Assembly: GCF_002855495.1 (NCBI RefSeq)
Contig: NZ_PKRO01000014.1
Coordinates: forward strand, 1 to 64,000
Source: Porphyrobacter sp. TH134
GTDB lineage: Bacteria; Pseudomonadota; Alphaproteobacteria; Sphingomonadales; Sphingomonadaceae
Length of the DNA stretch: 64,000 bases
Direction of reading: 5' to 3'
Both the position numbers and the translations under genes were made by a program. This document shows, in pieces, positions 18,389 to 28,638 of this stretch. The first letter of the stretch is position 1, and every line of letters begins with the position of its first letter. The notes under the pieces were generated by a model. The model was not told where the DNA came from. It saw only the letters and a program-made list of their open reading frames with translations, and made no database searches.

Positions 18389-19318
18389 CTATCGCACCCA
18401 GTCCAGCCCGATCTCTTCGAAAATCTCCTTGTCCTCGGCCCAGTTTTCCAGCTGTTTCACATGGAGATAGAGATGCACCGGCACGCCCAGCACCTCGGAT
18501 AATTCCTTGCGTGCTGCTGCCCCGATCTGCTTGATCCGCGATCCGCCCTTGCCCAGCACGATCGCGCGCTGCGTTTCGCGGGCCACCACGATCTGCTGGT
18601 GTATTTCGATGCTGCCATCCTTGCGCACCTCGTATTTTTCAGGCCGCACCGCACTGTCATAGGGCAGTTCCTCGTGGAGCTGCTGGTAGAGCTGTTCGCG
18701 GGTGATTTCGGCGGCGAGCAGGCGTTCGGATGCGTCGGAGACCTGATCTTCGGGATACATCCATTCCGCTTGCGGCATCATGCCAGCAAGCGCGTCTTTC
18801 AGCTCCGGCACACCGTCGCCGGTCAGCGCCGAGACGAAGTAGATTTCAGCGAAGTCCACCTTGCCGCCCAAGTCCTGTGCCAACGCCAGCATGGGTTCCT
18901 TTTTGGCGCGGTCGACCTTGTTGATGACAAGGATCTTGCGTTCCGGGCGGGTCGCCAGCGCTTCCAGCAGGGGCTCCAGCTCGTGGCGGCGTTGCTTGAT
19001 CGGATCGACCAGCAGCAGCACGGCATCGGCGCTTTCCGCGCCTTCCCATGCAGCGCTGACCATCGCCCGGTCGAGCCTGCGGCGCGGCGCAAAGATCCCG
19101 GGTGTGTCGACGAGAATCATCTGCACGCCGGCGCCGTCCAGCTCGTGCAAGGCAATGCCCAGCATCCGTGCGCGCGTCGTCTGCGCCTTGGCGCTGGTGA
19201 TCGCGACCTTCTGGCCGACCAGCTGGTTCACCAGTGTCGATTTGCCCGCATTGGGCGCGCCGATCACGGCGACCATGCCGCAGCGGGTGGAGGCGGGGGG
19301 CGGGGGGATGTCAGTCAT
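18389..19318 (-). CDS. era: GTPase Era
   Basis: Essential GTPase that binds the 3' end of 16S rRNA and checks 30S subunit maturation. G1 is GAPNAGKST (20-28), G3 DTPG (71-74), G4 NKVD (133-136). The C-terminal KH domain (about 220-300) includes VLGKGGSRIKQIG. At 309 residues it fits the family. It lies downstream of rnc in the same direction, with a parS-type palindrome in the 165-bp gap. Confidence 0.97.
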   Translation of the reverse strand: MTDIPPPPASTRCGMVAVIGAPNAGKSTLVNQLVGQKVAITSAKAQTTRARMLGIALHELDGAGVQMILVDTPGIFAPRRRLDRAMVSAAWEGAESADAVLLLVDPIKQRRHELEPLLEALATRPERKILVINKVDRAKKEPMLALAQDLGGKVDFAEIYFVSALTGDGVPELKDALAGMMPQAEWMYPEDQVSDASERLLAAEITREQLYQQLHEELPYDSAVRPEKYEVRKDGSIEIHQQIVVARETQRAIVLGKGGSRIKQIGAAARKELSEVLGVPVHLYLHVKQLENWAEDKEIFEEIGLDWVR

Positions 19319-19450
19319 GGCCGTACAATATCCGTTTAGCGTGTGTTTGTCGAAGGGGAGAGCGGGGCATGACGGCGGTTAGCGCCTTCCTGACGGCGGT
19401 TAGGCCCGGTCAAGACCCCGGTCAGGTCAATGGGAATTGGCCGAAGCCGC

Positions 19451-19470
19451 AATGTTTCACGTGAAACATT
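19451..19470. other. parS: parS-type ParB binding site
   Basis: AATGTTTCACGTGAAACATT is a perfect 20-bp palindrome whose inner 16 bp (19453-19468) equal the canonical bacterial chromosome centromere sequence TGTTTCACGTGAAACA. It lies 14 bases past the rnc stop (minus strand), inside the rnc-era gap. In known chromosomes such sites cluster around the replication origin and nucleate the ParB complex, so this region is probably origin-proximal. Confidence 0.85.
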
Positions 19471-19483
19471 TGGGGAACAAAAC

Positions 19484-20170
19484 TCACCCGAACCGTTCCA
19501 GAAACGCCTTGGCAGCGAGCCGTTCTGCCTCGCCCTTGCTGTTTGCGGTCGCGGCGGCGCTGCCGACATTGCGCACGCTGACCTCGACGGTGAAGCGCGC
19601 GGCGTGATCGGGCCCGCTGCGGTCGGTGACCTGATACACCGGGGTTGCCCGGCGGTTGCCCGCAGCCCATTCCTGAAGCGCGCTTTTGGGGTGCTTGGAC
19701 TTGCCGACATCGCCTTCCAGTTCGTGCACCCACAAGCGGTAGATCAGGTTTTGCGCTGCCTCGAAGCCGTGTTCGATAAAGCAGGCGCCAATCAGCGCCT
19801 CCATCACATCGCCAAGGATCTTGTCACTGTCGCTCCCGCCATCATCGCGCGCCTGCTTGCCGAGGCGAATGTGGGCGGGCAGGCCAATGGTGCGGGCGAT
19901 CCGCGCGCAGGTTGCCCCGCTCACCAGCGCATTGAGCCGCTGCGAAAGCTTGCCTTCGGGCGCGTCGCCTGCCTTGAACAGCCAGCTGGCCACCGACAGG
20001 CCCAGCACGCGGTCGCCGAGGAATTCGAGCCGCTGGTAATCCGCCGCTTCCGCGCCCGATCCGTTGAAGCTGCCGTGGGTCAGCGCTTCCAGCCACGGCG
20101 CTTCCCGCGCAGGCGCAAAGCCTTGCTGTTCCAGCCAGGCGCGGGCGGCAGGGTCCAGACCCGTACTCAC
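19484..20170 (-). CDS. rnc: Ribonuclease III
   Basis: Cuts double-stranded RNA, including rRNA precursors. The signature QRLEFLGDRVLGL is at about 46-58, with catalytic Asp53, and Glu124 in GDVMEALIGA is the second catalytic acid. A double-stranded-RNA-binding domain occupies about residues 155-228. The GTG at 20170 overlaps the lepB stop by four bases (GTGA), which fixes the start; the frame upstream is open but runs into lepB. Confidence 0.96.
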   Translation of the reverse strand: MSTGLDPAARAWLEQQGFAPAREAPWLEALTHGSFNGSGAEAADYQRLEFLGDRVLGLSVASWLFKAGDAPEGKLSQRLNALVSGATCARIARTIGLPAHIRLGKQARDDGGSDSDKILGDVMEALIGACFIEHGFEAAQNLIYRLWVHELEGDVGKSKHPKSALQEWAAGNRRATPVYQVTDRSGPDHAARFTVEVSVRNVGSAAATANSKGEAERLAAKAFLERFG

Positions 20171-21021
20171 AATCGCTCTCCGATCCGCTGCCAGCGCGCC
20201 GCCGAAAACCACGTCCAGGGACGCAGCCAGTCAGCGCTGCCATCGGTTGACCAGACGATCAGTTCCGCGCGGCCCACCAGCAGCGCCTGCGGAACCATGC
20301 CGACCCCGCCGCCAGCGGCTGCTGCAAACCGGCTGTCGAGCGAATTGTCGCGGTTGTCGCCCATCACGAACACGTGGCCTGCGGGCACGACCTGCTCGGC
20401 CAGACTATCAGCGCGCGACGGACCAAAATCGATCACGTCATAGGCCGGGCCGCCCGGCAGCGTTTCGTGCAGCGCCGTGTAACGGCACAGCGGTGCGCCC
20501 GTTTCGCCCGCCTCGCCCGTTTCAGCTTGTCCGGCTTTGCCGCCCCACGCGCAGCCGGTGTTCGGCGACATCGGCACCGCCAGCTGCCGCGCAGCCGTGC
20601 GTGGCACCTGTTCGCCGTTCAGCACCACCGCGCCGCCGATCACCGCAACCCGGTCACCCGGCAGGCCGATTACGCGCTTGATGTAATCGGTGCCATCAAC
20701 GGGGTGCTTGAAGATCACCACGTCGCCGCGCGATGGCGTTGCCGCCAGCAGTCGCCCTTCGGGCAGCGGCAGTTCGAGCGGAAAGGAATGGCGCGAGATG
20801 CCATAGGGCCACTTGGCCGCCAGCAGATAGTCACCGTTCATCAGGCGGGGCAGCATGCTTTCGGACGGGATCGAGAAGGGCGAGAATACGAATACCCGGA
20901 AAGCCAGCACGGCCAGCAGCAGCTTGATGATAAACCACACAAATCCCGCCCAGCTATCGCTGCTGCGAGCGTTCGGGGCGGCCGCGGGCGGCGATCCCAG
21001 CGATTGGGTCTTAACATCCAT
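20167..21021 (-). CDS. lepB: Signal peptidase I
   Basis: Membrane serine protease that removes signal peptides from exported proteins. One hydrophobic anchor spans about residues 25-46. The catalytic Ser55 is in IPSESM and the general base Lys115 in DYIKRVIGLPGD; the GDNRDNSLDSR box is present near the C-terminus. A Gly/Glu-rich insertion (about residues 150-175) sits in the periplasmic domain. ATG at 21021, preceded by AAGGG; the long frame upstream is not coding. It is divergent from pgi, with 49 bp between the starts. Confidence 0.95.
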   Translation of the reverse strand: MDVKTQSLGSPPAAAPNARSSDSWAGFVWFIIKLLLAVLAFRVFVFSPFSIPSESMLPRLMNGDYLLAAKWPYGISRHSFPLELPLPEGRLLAATPSRGDVVIFKHPVDGTDYIKRVIGLPGDRVAVIGGAVVLNGEQVPRTAARQLAVPMSPNTGCAWGGKAGQAETGEAGETGAPLCRYTALHETLPGGPAYDVIDFGPSRADSLAEQVVPAGHVFVMGDNRDNSLDSRFAAAAGGGVGMVPQALLVGRAELIVWSTDGSADWLRPWTWFSAARWQRIGERL

Positions 21022-21070
21022 CGCCCTTGCCCTTACGCGCAGCGGCACAGTTGCGCAAAGGGGAACGGCG

Positions 21071-22633
21071 ATGAACACTGCGAACACGGCACAAGACGCA
21101 ACCGCACGCGCGGCGGCTTGGGCGACTTTGCGGGCCATGGCCCGGCCAAGCTTGGCAGACTTGTTTGCAGCCGACGCCGGCCGCCCCGCGCAGCTGACCC
21201 GGCGCATTGCCTGGCCCGATGCATCAGGCAGCCTGCCCGAAGCCGGGATGCTGATCGATTTCTCCAAAACCCATCTCAGCGATGACGCGCTCGCTGCGTT
21301 CGAGGCGCTGGCCGACGCGGCAGGCTTTGCCGCTGCGCGCGAGGCGCTGTTCAGCGGCGGCATCGTCAACCCGACCGAAGGCCGCGCCGCCACCCACGGC
21401 GCGCTGCGCGGCAGCGGCACGCCCGCGCAGGTCGAGGAAGCCGAAGCGCTGCTCGCCCGCATGGGGATGCTGGTCGAGGCCATTCATGAAGGCGCACTGG
21501 GCGAGATCAGGCATTGCATCGCCATCGGCATCGGCGGTTCGGCGCTCGGCCCGGCGCTGGCGATTGACGCGCTGACCCGTGAGGGCGCGCTGGTGGATGT
21601 GCATGTCGTCTCGAATATTGACGGGCTGGCGCTGGAAGCAGCGTTCCGCGCCTGCGATCCGCAGACCACTTTGATCGCGGTCGCCTCCAAGACCTTCACG
21701 ACCACCGAGACGATGACCAATGCCGCCAGCGCGCTGGCATGGCTGGAGGATAGCGGCGTTGAGGACCCCGGCGGGCGTGTGGTCGCGCTGACCGCTGCGC
21801 CGGAAAAGGCGGTGGAATGGGGCGTGGATGAAACCCGCGTGCTGCCCTTCATCGACAGTGTCGGCGGGCGGTATTCGCTGTTCTCGTCGATTGGTTTTCC
21901 GGTCGCGCTGGCTACCGGGATGGAAGCGTTCCGGGCGATGCTGGCCGGGGCCAAGGCGGTGGACGATCATTTCCGCCATGAGAATGCCCGCGCCAACGCC
22001 CCGCTGCTCGCCGCGTTCTGCGACCAGTATTACACCCGGCTGCACGGCTGCCAGACCCGCGCGGTATTCGCCTATGACGAGCGGCTGGCGTTGCTGCCCG
22101 ATTACCTCCAGCAGTTGGAAATGGAATCCAACGGCAAGAGCGTGACGGTGGACGGCGCGCCGGTCGATGGGCCGACGGCAGCGGTGACATGGGGCGGTGT
22201 CGGAACCGACGCGCAGCACGCCGTATTCCAGCTGCTGCATCAGGGCACGCACCTGATCCCGGTGGATTTCATTGTCGCCATTGAGCCGGGCGACACGCTC
22301 GACCCGGCGCATCACCGCATCCTGCTGATGAACTGCCTCGCGCAGGGCGCCGCGCTGATGGCGGGCAAGCCGTCCGACGATCCGGCGCGCGCCTATCCGG
22401 GCGACCGACCCTCGACCACCTTCCTGCTCGACGATTGCGACGCAGCCGCGCTGGGCGCGCTGATCGCGTTCCACGAACACCGCACCTTTGCCAATGCGGT
22501 CTTGATGGGGATCAACCCCTTCGACCAGTTCGGGGTGGAACTGGGCAAGGCGATCGCGAAGCAGATCGAAAGCGGCGAGGGGGAGTTTGATCCAAGCACC
22601 ACGGCGCTGATGGCGGCGGCGGGGCTGGGATGA
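21071..22633 (+). CDS. pgi: Glucose-6-phosphate isomerase
   Basis: Interconverts glucose-6-phosphate and fructose-6-phosphate. Visible are GIGGSALGP (substrate phosphate binding), SKTFTTTET, GGRYSLFSSIGFP, the catalytic Glu region MESNGKS and HQGTHLIPVDFI. About 520 residues. The ATG at 21071 follows AGGGGA; the open frame upstream lies antisense to lepB and is not credible. Confidence 0.96.
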   Translation: MNTANTAQDATARAAAWATLRAMARPSLADLFAADAGRPAQLTRRIAWPDASGSLPEAGMLIDFSKTHLSDDALAAFEALADAAGFAAAREALFSGGIVNPTEGRAATHGALRGSGTPAQVEEAEALLARMGMLVEAIHEGALGEIRHCIAIGIGGSALGPALAIDALTREGALVDVHVVSNIDGLALEAAFRACDPQTTLIAVASKTFTTTETMTNAASALAWLEDSGVEDPGGRVVALTAAPEKAVEWGVDETRVLPFIDSVGGRYSLFSSIGFPVALATGMEAFRAMLAGAKAVDDHFRHENARANAPLLAAFCDQYYTRLHGCQTRAVFAYDERLALLPDYLQQLEMESNGKSVTVDGAPVDGPTAAVTWGGVGTDAQHAVFQLLHQGTHLIPVDFIVAIEPGDTLDPAHHRILLMNCLAQGAALMAGKPSDDPARAYPGDRPSTTFLLDDCDAAALGALIAFHEHRTFANAVLMGINPFDQFGVELGKAIAKQIESGEGEFDPSTTALMAAAGLG

Positions 22634-22875
22634 TGAACGAATAGATTGACTTTCCGCGCCATCACGCCCACATGCCCCACATCGAAGCGCGTTAGCCATG
22701 CGTGAAGCGGCGGAAATCTGAAAACATCCGCCCCGGCCGCACTTCGGTTCTACCCCCAAGACTTCCCTTTTCACGCGGGCGGTTTCAACCCCCGCGCCGC
22801 GCGTGGCGTGCCTGTGGACGCTTGTCGTCCGGGCCGGTCCAGCGCGCGTCGCAGATATTTGCGAGTGCATTTACC
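22634..22875 (+). other. 242-bp gap before the DEAD-box helicase gene
   Basis: No convincing gene, repeat or terminator is seen. The helicase frame stays open upstream to 22702 but shows no protein-like pattern. RhlE-type genes are often cold- and autoregulated through long leaders, so an untranslated leader is possible, but no specific structure could be picked out. Confidence 0.4.
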
Positions 22876-24411
22876 ATGACGACTTTTGCTGACCTCGGGC
22901 TCTCGCAGCCCGTTCTTCAGGCGCTTGACCTCAAGGGCTATTCCACCCCCACCCCGATCCAGGAACAGGCGATCCCCGCCGTATTGAAGGGGCGCGATCT
23001 GCTCGGGATCGCGCAGACCGGCACCGGCAAGACTGCCGCGTTCATGCTGCCGAGCATCGACCGGCTGCGCGAAGCCGACAAGCAGATTCCCTTCAAGTCC
23101 TGCCGCATGCTGGTGCTGGCCCCGACCCGCGAACTCGCGGTGCAGATTGCCGATAGCGCCAAGGATTACGGCGCGCTCGCCGGCCTCAAGGTGCAATGCA
23201 TCGTCGGCGGCACCAGCGTGGGCAAGGATCGCAACAAGCTGCACCGCGGCACCGACATTCTGGTCGCCACCCCGGGCCGCTTGCTCGATCTGATCGACCA
23301 GAAGGCGCTCAATCTTGCCGGGATCGAGATCCTGGTGCTCGACGAAGCTGACCAGATGCTCGACCTCGGCTTCATTCACGCGCTGCGCAAGATCAAGGAA
23401 CTGGCCCCCAAGGATCGCCAGACGCTGTTCTTCAGCGCGACCATGCCCAAGGCGATCAAGGAGCTGGTGAGCGGCTTCTGCAACAACCCCGTGCAGGTGT
23501 CGGTGACCCCCGAAAGCACCACCGCCGAACGTATCGACCAGTACCTGTTCATGGTGCAGCAGGATGAAAAGCTGAGCTTGCTCGAAATGATCCTGAAGGG
23601 CCGTCACACCGTGCCCGGTGCGATCGAACGCGTGCTGATCTTCACCCGCACCAAGCACGGCGCCGACCGCGTGGTGAAGAAGCTGGAGCAGGCGGGCATT
23701 CCCGCCAACGCGATCCACGGCAACAAGTCGCAGCCGCAGCGCCAGCGCGCGCTCGACGAATTCCGCAAGGCGCGCGTGCCGGTGCTGATCGCCACGGACG
23801 TTGCCGCGCGCGGGATCGATATTCCCGGCGTCAGCCACGTCATCAATTACGAACTGCCCAATGTGCCCGAACAATACGTGCACCGCATCGGCCGCACCGC
23901 GCGGGCGGGCAAGAGCGGGATCGCGATTGCCTTCTGTGCCGAGGACGAACGCGCATATCTGAAGGATATCCGCAAGGTGACCGGCGCCGAGCTTGAGCGC
24001 CTGCCGCTGCCGGATAACTTCCGCGCCGTGGTGGAAGGCGAAGGCCCGACCAAGCCGGCCGCGCGCGTGCCGATGAAGCGCGTCAATCCGCGCCCGCTCG
24101 GTCAGCGTCCGCAGGGCGACCGCAAGCCGCAGGGTGAACGCCGTCCGCAGGGCGACCAGCGCCGTGCCGAAGGCGAGCGTCGTCCGGCCCCGCAGGGCGA
24201 GCGTCGTCCGCAGCAGGGTGAGCGCAAGCCGCAGCAGGCGCATGGCTCAGGTGGTCAGGGCCGTCCCGGCGGACATGGCGGCGGTGATCGCCGTCAACCG
24301 GGCGGCGGTGGCCATCCCGGTGGCAATGGTGGCGGTGGCGGCGGTGGTCGTGGTCGCGGCCGTCCCGGCGGCGGCGGTGGCGGCGGGCGTCCGCGCGCTG
24401 CCAGCGTCTGA
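22876..24411 (+). CDS. DEAD-box ATP-dependent RNA helicase, RhlE-like
   Basis: Unwinds RNA duplexes in ribosome assembly or mRNA decay. All core motifs are present: Q motif with PTPIQEQAIP (26-35), AQTGTGKT (46-53), PTREL (83-87), TPGR (132-135), DEAD (156-159), SAT (187-189) and HRIGRTARAG (336-345). After about residue 390 there is a low-complexity tail of repeated RRPQGE/D-like units and then Gly/Arg runs, a typical RNA-binding RGG-like tail. The ATG at 22876 matches the family start MTTFADLGLS. Confidence 0.93.
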   Translation: MTTFADLGLSQPVLQALDLKGYSTPTPIQEQAIPAVLKGRDLLGIAQTGTGKTAAFMLPSIDRLREADKQIPFKSCRMLVLAPTRELAVQIADSAKDYGALAGLKVQCIVGGTSVGKDRNKLHRGTDILVATPGRLLDLIDQKALNLAGIEILVLDEADQMLDLGFIHALRKIKELAPKDRQTLFFSATMPKAIKELVSGFCNNPVQVSVTPESTTAERIDQYLFMVQQDEKLSLLEMILKGRHTVPGAIERVLIFTRTKHGADRVVKKLEQAGIPANAIHGNKSQPQRQRALDEFRKARVPVLIATDVAARGIDIPGVSHVINYELPNVPEQYVHRIGRTARAGKSGIAIAFCAEDERAYLKDIRKVTGAELERLPLPDNFRAVVEGEGPTKPAARVPMKRVNPRPLGQRPQGDRKPQGERRPQGDQRRAEGERRPAPQGERRPQQGERKPQQAHGSGGQGRPGGHGGGDRRQPGGGGHPGGNGGGGGGGRGRGRPGGGGGGGRPRAASV

Positions 24412-24555
24412 TCGCTGACACAGCCAATATAAACAGGGCGGGGGGCGACAAGCCTTCCGCCTTTTGTTTGTCCGAAATCCGGATTCTCGCAGGCGTAAGG
24501 TTGTCGCCTCCGCCGCACGCCGCCATATGCGACCCCGAACCAACGGGAGCGACCA

Positions 24556-25908
24556 ATGGCCGACGCATATGATTTTGACCTCTTCACCATCGGCGCAGGC
24601 TCGGGCGGGGTGCGCGCCAGCCGCGTTGCCGCCGCACACGGCGCCCGCGTCGCCGTGGCCGAGGAATACCGCGTCGGCGGCACCTGCGTGATCCGCGGCT
24701 GCGTGCCCAAGAAGATGCTCGTCTACGGCGCGCATTTTGCCGAGGATCTGGAGGATGCGAAAAGCTTCGGCTGGACGATCGAGGGCAAGCGCTTTGATTG
24801 GGCGCGCCTTCGCGATTCCGTGCAGACCGACGTAACCCGGCTGGAAGGGCTCTACGGCCAGACGCTTTCCAATCACAAGGTCACCGTCTTCAACGAACGC
24901 GCGGCCATCACCGGCGACCACCAGATCACGCTGGCCAGCGGCAAGGTGGTTACCGCCGCCCACATCCTGATCGCCACCGGCGCGCGGCCGCTGATCCCCG
25001 AGTTTCCCGGCAACGAACACGTCATCACCTCGAACGAGGCGTTCCACCTCGACACCCTGCCGCGCCGCATCCTGATTGCGGGCGGCGGCTATATCGCCAA
25101 TGAGTTCGCGGGTATCTTCAACGAATTCGGCTGCAAGGTCACCATCGCCAACCGGTCTGACACGATCCTGCGCAGCTATGATGCCGCGCTGCGCGACCGG
25201 TTGCTGCAAATCTCGATGGTGAAGGGCATCACCTTCCTGTTCCACGCCGAGTTCGAGCATATCGAGAAGCAGGCGGATGGCACGCTGCTCGTCAAGCTGA
25301 CGGGCCAGGAGGCGTGCGAATATGACGCCGTGATGGTTGCCACGGGCCGCGTGCCCAATATCGAAGGACTGGGGCTTGAAGCTGTCGGGGTCGAGACGGG
25401 CAAGAAGGGCGAGATCGTGGTCGATGCCTTCAGCAAGACCAATATCGATTACATCTACGCTGTGGGCGATGTGACGGACCGGGTGCAGCTCACCCCGGTG
25501 GCGATCCGCGAAGGTCAGGCCTTTGCCGATTCCGTGTTCGGCCCGGGCGAGCCCTACGCGGTCGATCATTCCTGCGTGCCGAGCGCGGTGTTCAGCCACC
25601 CGCCGATCGCCGCGGTCGGCCTGACCGAGAGCGAGGCGCGCAACAGCCTCGGCAATATCAAGGTCTATCAGGCCGATTTCCGCCCGATGAAGAATGTGGT
25701 GGCAGGGCGCAACGAGCGCAGCCTGTACAAGATGATCGTCGATGCCGCGAACGACCGGATCGTGGGCATTCACATGATCGGCCCCGATTCGCCGGAAATC
25801 ATGCAAGCCGCCGCCATCGCGGTGAAGGCGGGTCTGACCAAGGCCGATTTCGACGCGACGGTCGCCATTCACCCGACCATGGCGGAAGAACTGGTGCTGT
25901 TCAAATAG
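24556..25908 (+). CDS. gor: Glutathione-disulfide reductase
   Basis: Reduces oxidised glutathione with NADPH and FAD. FAD fold GAGSGGVRASR (13-23); redox-active disulfide Cys44/Cys49 in GGTCVIRGCVPKK; NADPH fold GGGYIANEFAGIF; C-terminal HPTMAEE carries the active-site His/Glu pair contributed to the partner subunit. At 450 residues it is the usual length. It faces the oxidase gene end-to-end with only 3 bases between the stops. Confidence 0.95.
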   Translation: MADAYDFDLFTIGAGSGGVRASRVAAAHGARVAVAEEYRVGGTCVIRGCVPKKMLVYGAHFAEDLEDAKSFGWTIEGKRFDWARLRDSVQTDVTRLEGLYGQTLSNHKVTVFNERAAITGDHQITLASGKVVTAAHILIATGARPLIPEFPGNEHVITSNEAFHLDTLPRRILIAGGGYIANEFAGIFNEFGCKVTIANRSDTILRSYDAALRDRLLQISMVKGITFLFHAEFEHIEKQADGTLLVKLTGQEACEYDAVMVATGRVPNIEGLGLEAVGVETGKKGEIVVDAFSKTNIDYIYAVGDVTDRVQLTPVAIREGQAFADSVFGPGEPYAVDHSCVPSAVFSHPPIAAVGLTESEARNSLGNIKVYQADFRPMKNVVAGRNERSLYKMIVDAANDRIVGIHMIGPDSPEIMQAAAIAVKAGLTKADFDATVAIHPTMAEELVLFK

Positions 25909-25911
25909 GCG

Positions 25912-27015
25912 TCACGCGCCAAGCCGGGCGGGCGCGAAGGTGTCAGCCGAAAGGCCCGCATCGTTGCAGTCGGCGGGGAAGGGCAGGCCCAAAACCGCCG
26001 CTGCTGCGATGCGCGAAAGCGCAGGCGCAGTCTGGAACCCCGCCCCGCCTTGCCCCGCGCACCACACGAAGCCCGGCGCAGCGGCGGCATGGCCCACCAC
26101 CGGCAGCTCGTCTGGCGCAAAGCTCCTGAGGCCTGCCCAGCTGTGGCTGATCCGGCGAATGGGGAGGGTGGTGGCCTGCTCCACCCGGTCAGCAGCGATG
26201 GCAATGTCGAGCTCCTCCGGCGCAGCATCGCAAGGGTCGGACGGGGTCTGGTCCATCGCTGAGGCGAGGATCTGGCTGCGCCCCTCGGGCAGCAGGTAGA
26301 AGCCTTCGCCCACGGTTTTGGTGAAGGGCCAGTGGCTGACCTCCTCACCACCAGGCGCGGCGAAGCTGATAACGGTGCGGCGGCGCGGCTGGATGCCGAT
26401 GGGGGTGACCCCGGCGAGGCGCGCGATGTCGTCCGCCCAGGCCCCTGCGGCGTTGACGAGGATCGGCGCAGCGAAATGCCCCGCTGTGGTTTCCACCTGC
26501 CAGCTTGCGCTGTCGCGCCGGATCGCGCTGACCCGGGCGCCCGTGACTACGTGACCGCCGCCTTCACGCACTGCGGCCACGCCCGCTTGCAGCATTGCAT
26601 GGGTATCGAGCTTCAATGACCCGTGATCGACCAGCGCCGCGGCGCAGGCTTCCGCCTTCAGCGCCGGCATCAGCGCGCGCGCGGCATCAGCCCCGATCCG
26701 CGCGCAATCGCAGTCATAGCGCCGGTGCACCGCCTCCAGCGCATCAAGCGCCGCAATCTCATCGGCCGAAGCAATATGCAGCGCCGGATGTACAGAGCCA
26801 TGCGCCGCCAGTTCAGCCATGCTGAGCGCAGTCAGCGTGCGCACCGGTTCGTTGCCAAGGCCATAATGTGCAAAGGCGACGCTGCGCCCGGAGGCGTGGT
26901 AGCCCGGCGCGCTTTCACTCTCCAGCACCACCACGCGCCGATGGGCCGCAATTCGCGCCGCGACCGATAGCCCCGCGATCCCGCCGCCCACCACCACTAC
27001 GTCTGCCGCTTGCAT
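25912..27015 (-). CDS. FAD-dependent oxidoreductase, D-amino-acid dehydrogenase (DAO/DauA-like) family
   Basis: The N-terminal FAD fold is [18 protein letters not shown], followed by [11 protein letters not shown], and the C-terminal FAD signature is [14 protein letters not shown]. The GYHASGRS motif and overall length (about 367 residues) resemble D-arginine dehydrogenase DauA, but substrate identity cannot be fixed from sequence. Of four possible ATGs, 27015 is chosen because GGAGG lies 7 bases before it. It is divergent from pccB, with about 90 bp between the starts. Confidence 0.85.
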   Translation of the reverse strand: MQAADVVVVGGGIAGLSVAARIAAHRRVVVLESESAPGYHASGRSVAFAHYGLGNEPVRTLTALSMAELAAHGSVHPALHIASADEIAALDALEAVHRRYDCDCARIGADAARALMPALKAEACAAALVDHGSLKLDTHAMLQAGVAAVREGGGHVVTGARVSAIRRDSASWQVETTAGHFAAPILVNAAGAWADDIARLAGVTPIGIQPRRRTVISFAAPGGEEVSHWPFTKTVGEGFYLLPEGRSQILASAMDQTPSDPCDAAPEELDIAIAADRVEQATTLPIRRISHSWAGLRSFAPDELPVVGHAAAAPGFVWCAGQGGAGFQTAPALSRIAAAAVLGLPFPADCNDAGLSADTFAPARLGA

Positions 27016-27105
27016 CATCGCGCCTCCCGCCATTTTTGGCACGTTGACGCTTGGCGCACGCTAAGGCAACGGGTTGCGACAAGAGACTTGAGGAGAGGAA
27101 CCCGC

Positions 27106-28638
27106 GTGTCCGCCAACATCGCCGAAATGGAACGCCGCCGCGAAGCTGCTCGCATGGGAGGCGGGCAGAAGCGGATCGACGCCCAGCACGCCAAGGGCAA
27201 GCTGACCGCGCGCGAACGGCTCGACGTGCTGCTTGACGAAGGCAGCTTCGAAGAGGTCGATGCTTACGTTGAGCATGACTGCAACGATTTCGGGATGGAA
27301 ACCCAGCGCATTCCGGGTGACGGGGTGGTGACGGGCAGCGGCACCATCAACGGGCGCTTGGTCTATGTCTTCTCGCAGGATTTCACCGTGTTCGGCGGCT
27401 CGCTGTCGAAGCGCCATGCCGAAAAGATCTGCAAGGTGATGGACACTGCGCTGAAGGTCGGTGCGCCGGTGATCGGCCTCAACGATTCGGGCGGGGCGCG
27501 CATTCAGGAGGGCGTGGCCAGCCTCGGCGGCTATGCCGAGGTGTTTCAGCGCAATGTGCTGGCGAGCGGCGTCGTGCCGCAGATCAGCCTCATCATGGGG
27601 CCGTGTGCGGGCGGGGCGGTGTACTCACCCGCGATGACCGACTTCATCTTCATGGTGAAGGATTCGAGCTACATGTTCGTCACCGGGCCCGATGTGGTGA
27701 AGACCGTCACCAACGAGGTCGTGACGCAGGAGGAGTTGGGCGGGGCGATCACCCACACCACCAAGACCTCCGTGGCAGACCTCGCCTATGAAAACGATGT
27801 CGAGGCGCTGCTGGCGACCCGCCGGTTTATGGACTTCCTGCCGCTGTCTAACCGCGAAGGCGTGCCCGAACTGCCAACCAGCGATCCGTGGGACCGGCTC
27901 GACATGAGCCTCGACACGCTGATCCCCGATAACGCCAACCAGCCCTATGACATGCACGAAGTCATCGCCAAGGTGCTGGATGAGGGCGATTTCTTCGAGA
28001 TTCAGCCGATGCACGCGGGCAATATCCTGTGCGGGTTCGGCCGCGTCGAAGGCCGCACCGTGGGCGTGGTGGCGAACCAGCCGATGGTGCTGGCGGGCGT
28101 GCTCGACATCAATTCCTCGAAGAAGGCCGCGCGCTTCGTTCGGTTCTGCGATGCCTTCGAGATCCCCATCATCACCTTCGTCGACGTCCCCGGCTTCCTC
28201 CCCGGCACCGCGCAGGAGCTGGGCGGGATCATCAAGCACGGCGCCAAGCTGCTCTTCGCCTATGCCGAGGCGACCGTGCCCAAGATCACCGTGATCACCC
28301 GCAAGGCCTATGGCGGGGCCTATGACGTGATGGCGAGCAAGCACCTGCGTGGCGACCTCAACTACGCCTGGCCCACGGCGGAAATCGCGGTGATGGGCGC
28401 GAAGGGCGCGGTGGAGATCATCTTCCGCCAGGACCGCGGCGATGCGGAGAAGATCGCCGAAAAGACCAAGGAATACGAAGACCGCTTCGCCAACCCCTTC
28501 GTGGCCGCCCAGCGCGGGTATATTGATGAGGTGATTTATCCGCACTCGACGAGGAAGCGCGTCGCGCTGGGGCTAAGGAAGCTGCGGACGAAGAGTTTGG
28601 AGAACCCGTGGAAGAAGCATGACAATATTCCGCTGTGA
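27106..28638 (+). CDS. pccB: Propionyl-CoA carboxylase beta subunit (carboxyltransferase)
   Basis: Transfers carboxyl from carboxybiotin to propionyl-CoA, giving (S)-methylmalonyl-CoA. The 510 residues hold the two crotonase-like halves of acyl-CoA carboxylase beta: [19 protein letters not shown] and [12 protein letters not shown] oxyanion region in the first, [14 protein letters not shown] and [10 protein letters not shown] in the second. The length and [14 protein letters not shown] tail match PccB. The start is GTG, behind GGAGAGGAA at 27092-27100. pccA, mce and mcm lie in the same cluster. The stop overlaps the next start as GTGA. Confidence 0.94.
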   Translation: MSANIAEMERRREAARMGGGQKRIDAQHAKGKLTARERLDVLLDEGSFEEVDAYVEHDCNDFGMETQRIPGDGVVTGSGTINGRLVYVFSQDFTVFGGSLSKRHAEKICKVMDTALKVGAPVIGLNDSGGARIQEGVASLGGYAEVFQRNVLASGVVPQISLIMGPCAGGAVYSPAMTDFIFMVKDSSYMFVTGPDVVKTVTNEVVTQEELGGAITHTTKTSVADLAYENDVEALLATRRFMDFLPLSNREGVPELPTSDPWDRLDMSLDTLIPDNANQPYDMHEVIAKVLDEGDFFEIQPMHAGNILCGFGRVEGRTVGVVANQPMVLAGVLDINSSKKAARFVRFCDAFEIPIITFVDVPGFLPGTAQELGGIIKHGAKLLFAYAEATVPKITVITRKAYGGAYDVMASKHLRGDLNYAWPTAEIAVMGAKGAVEIIFRQDRGDAEKIAEKTKEYEDRFANPFVAAQRGYIDEVIYPHSTRKRVALGLRKLRTKSLENPWKKHDNIPL

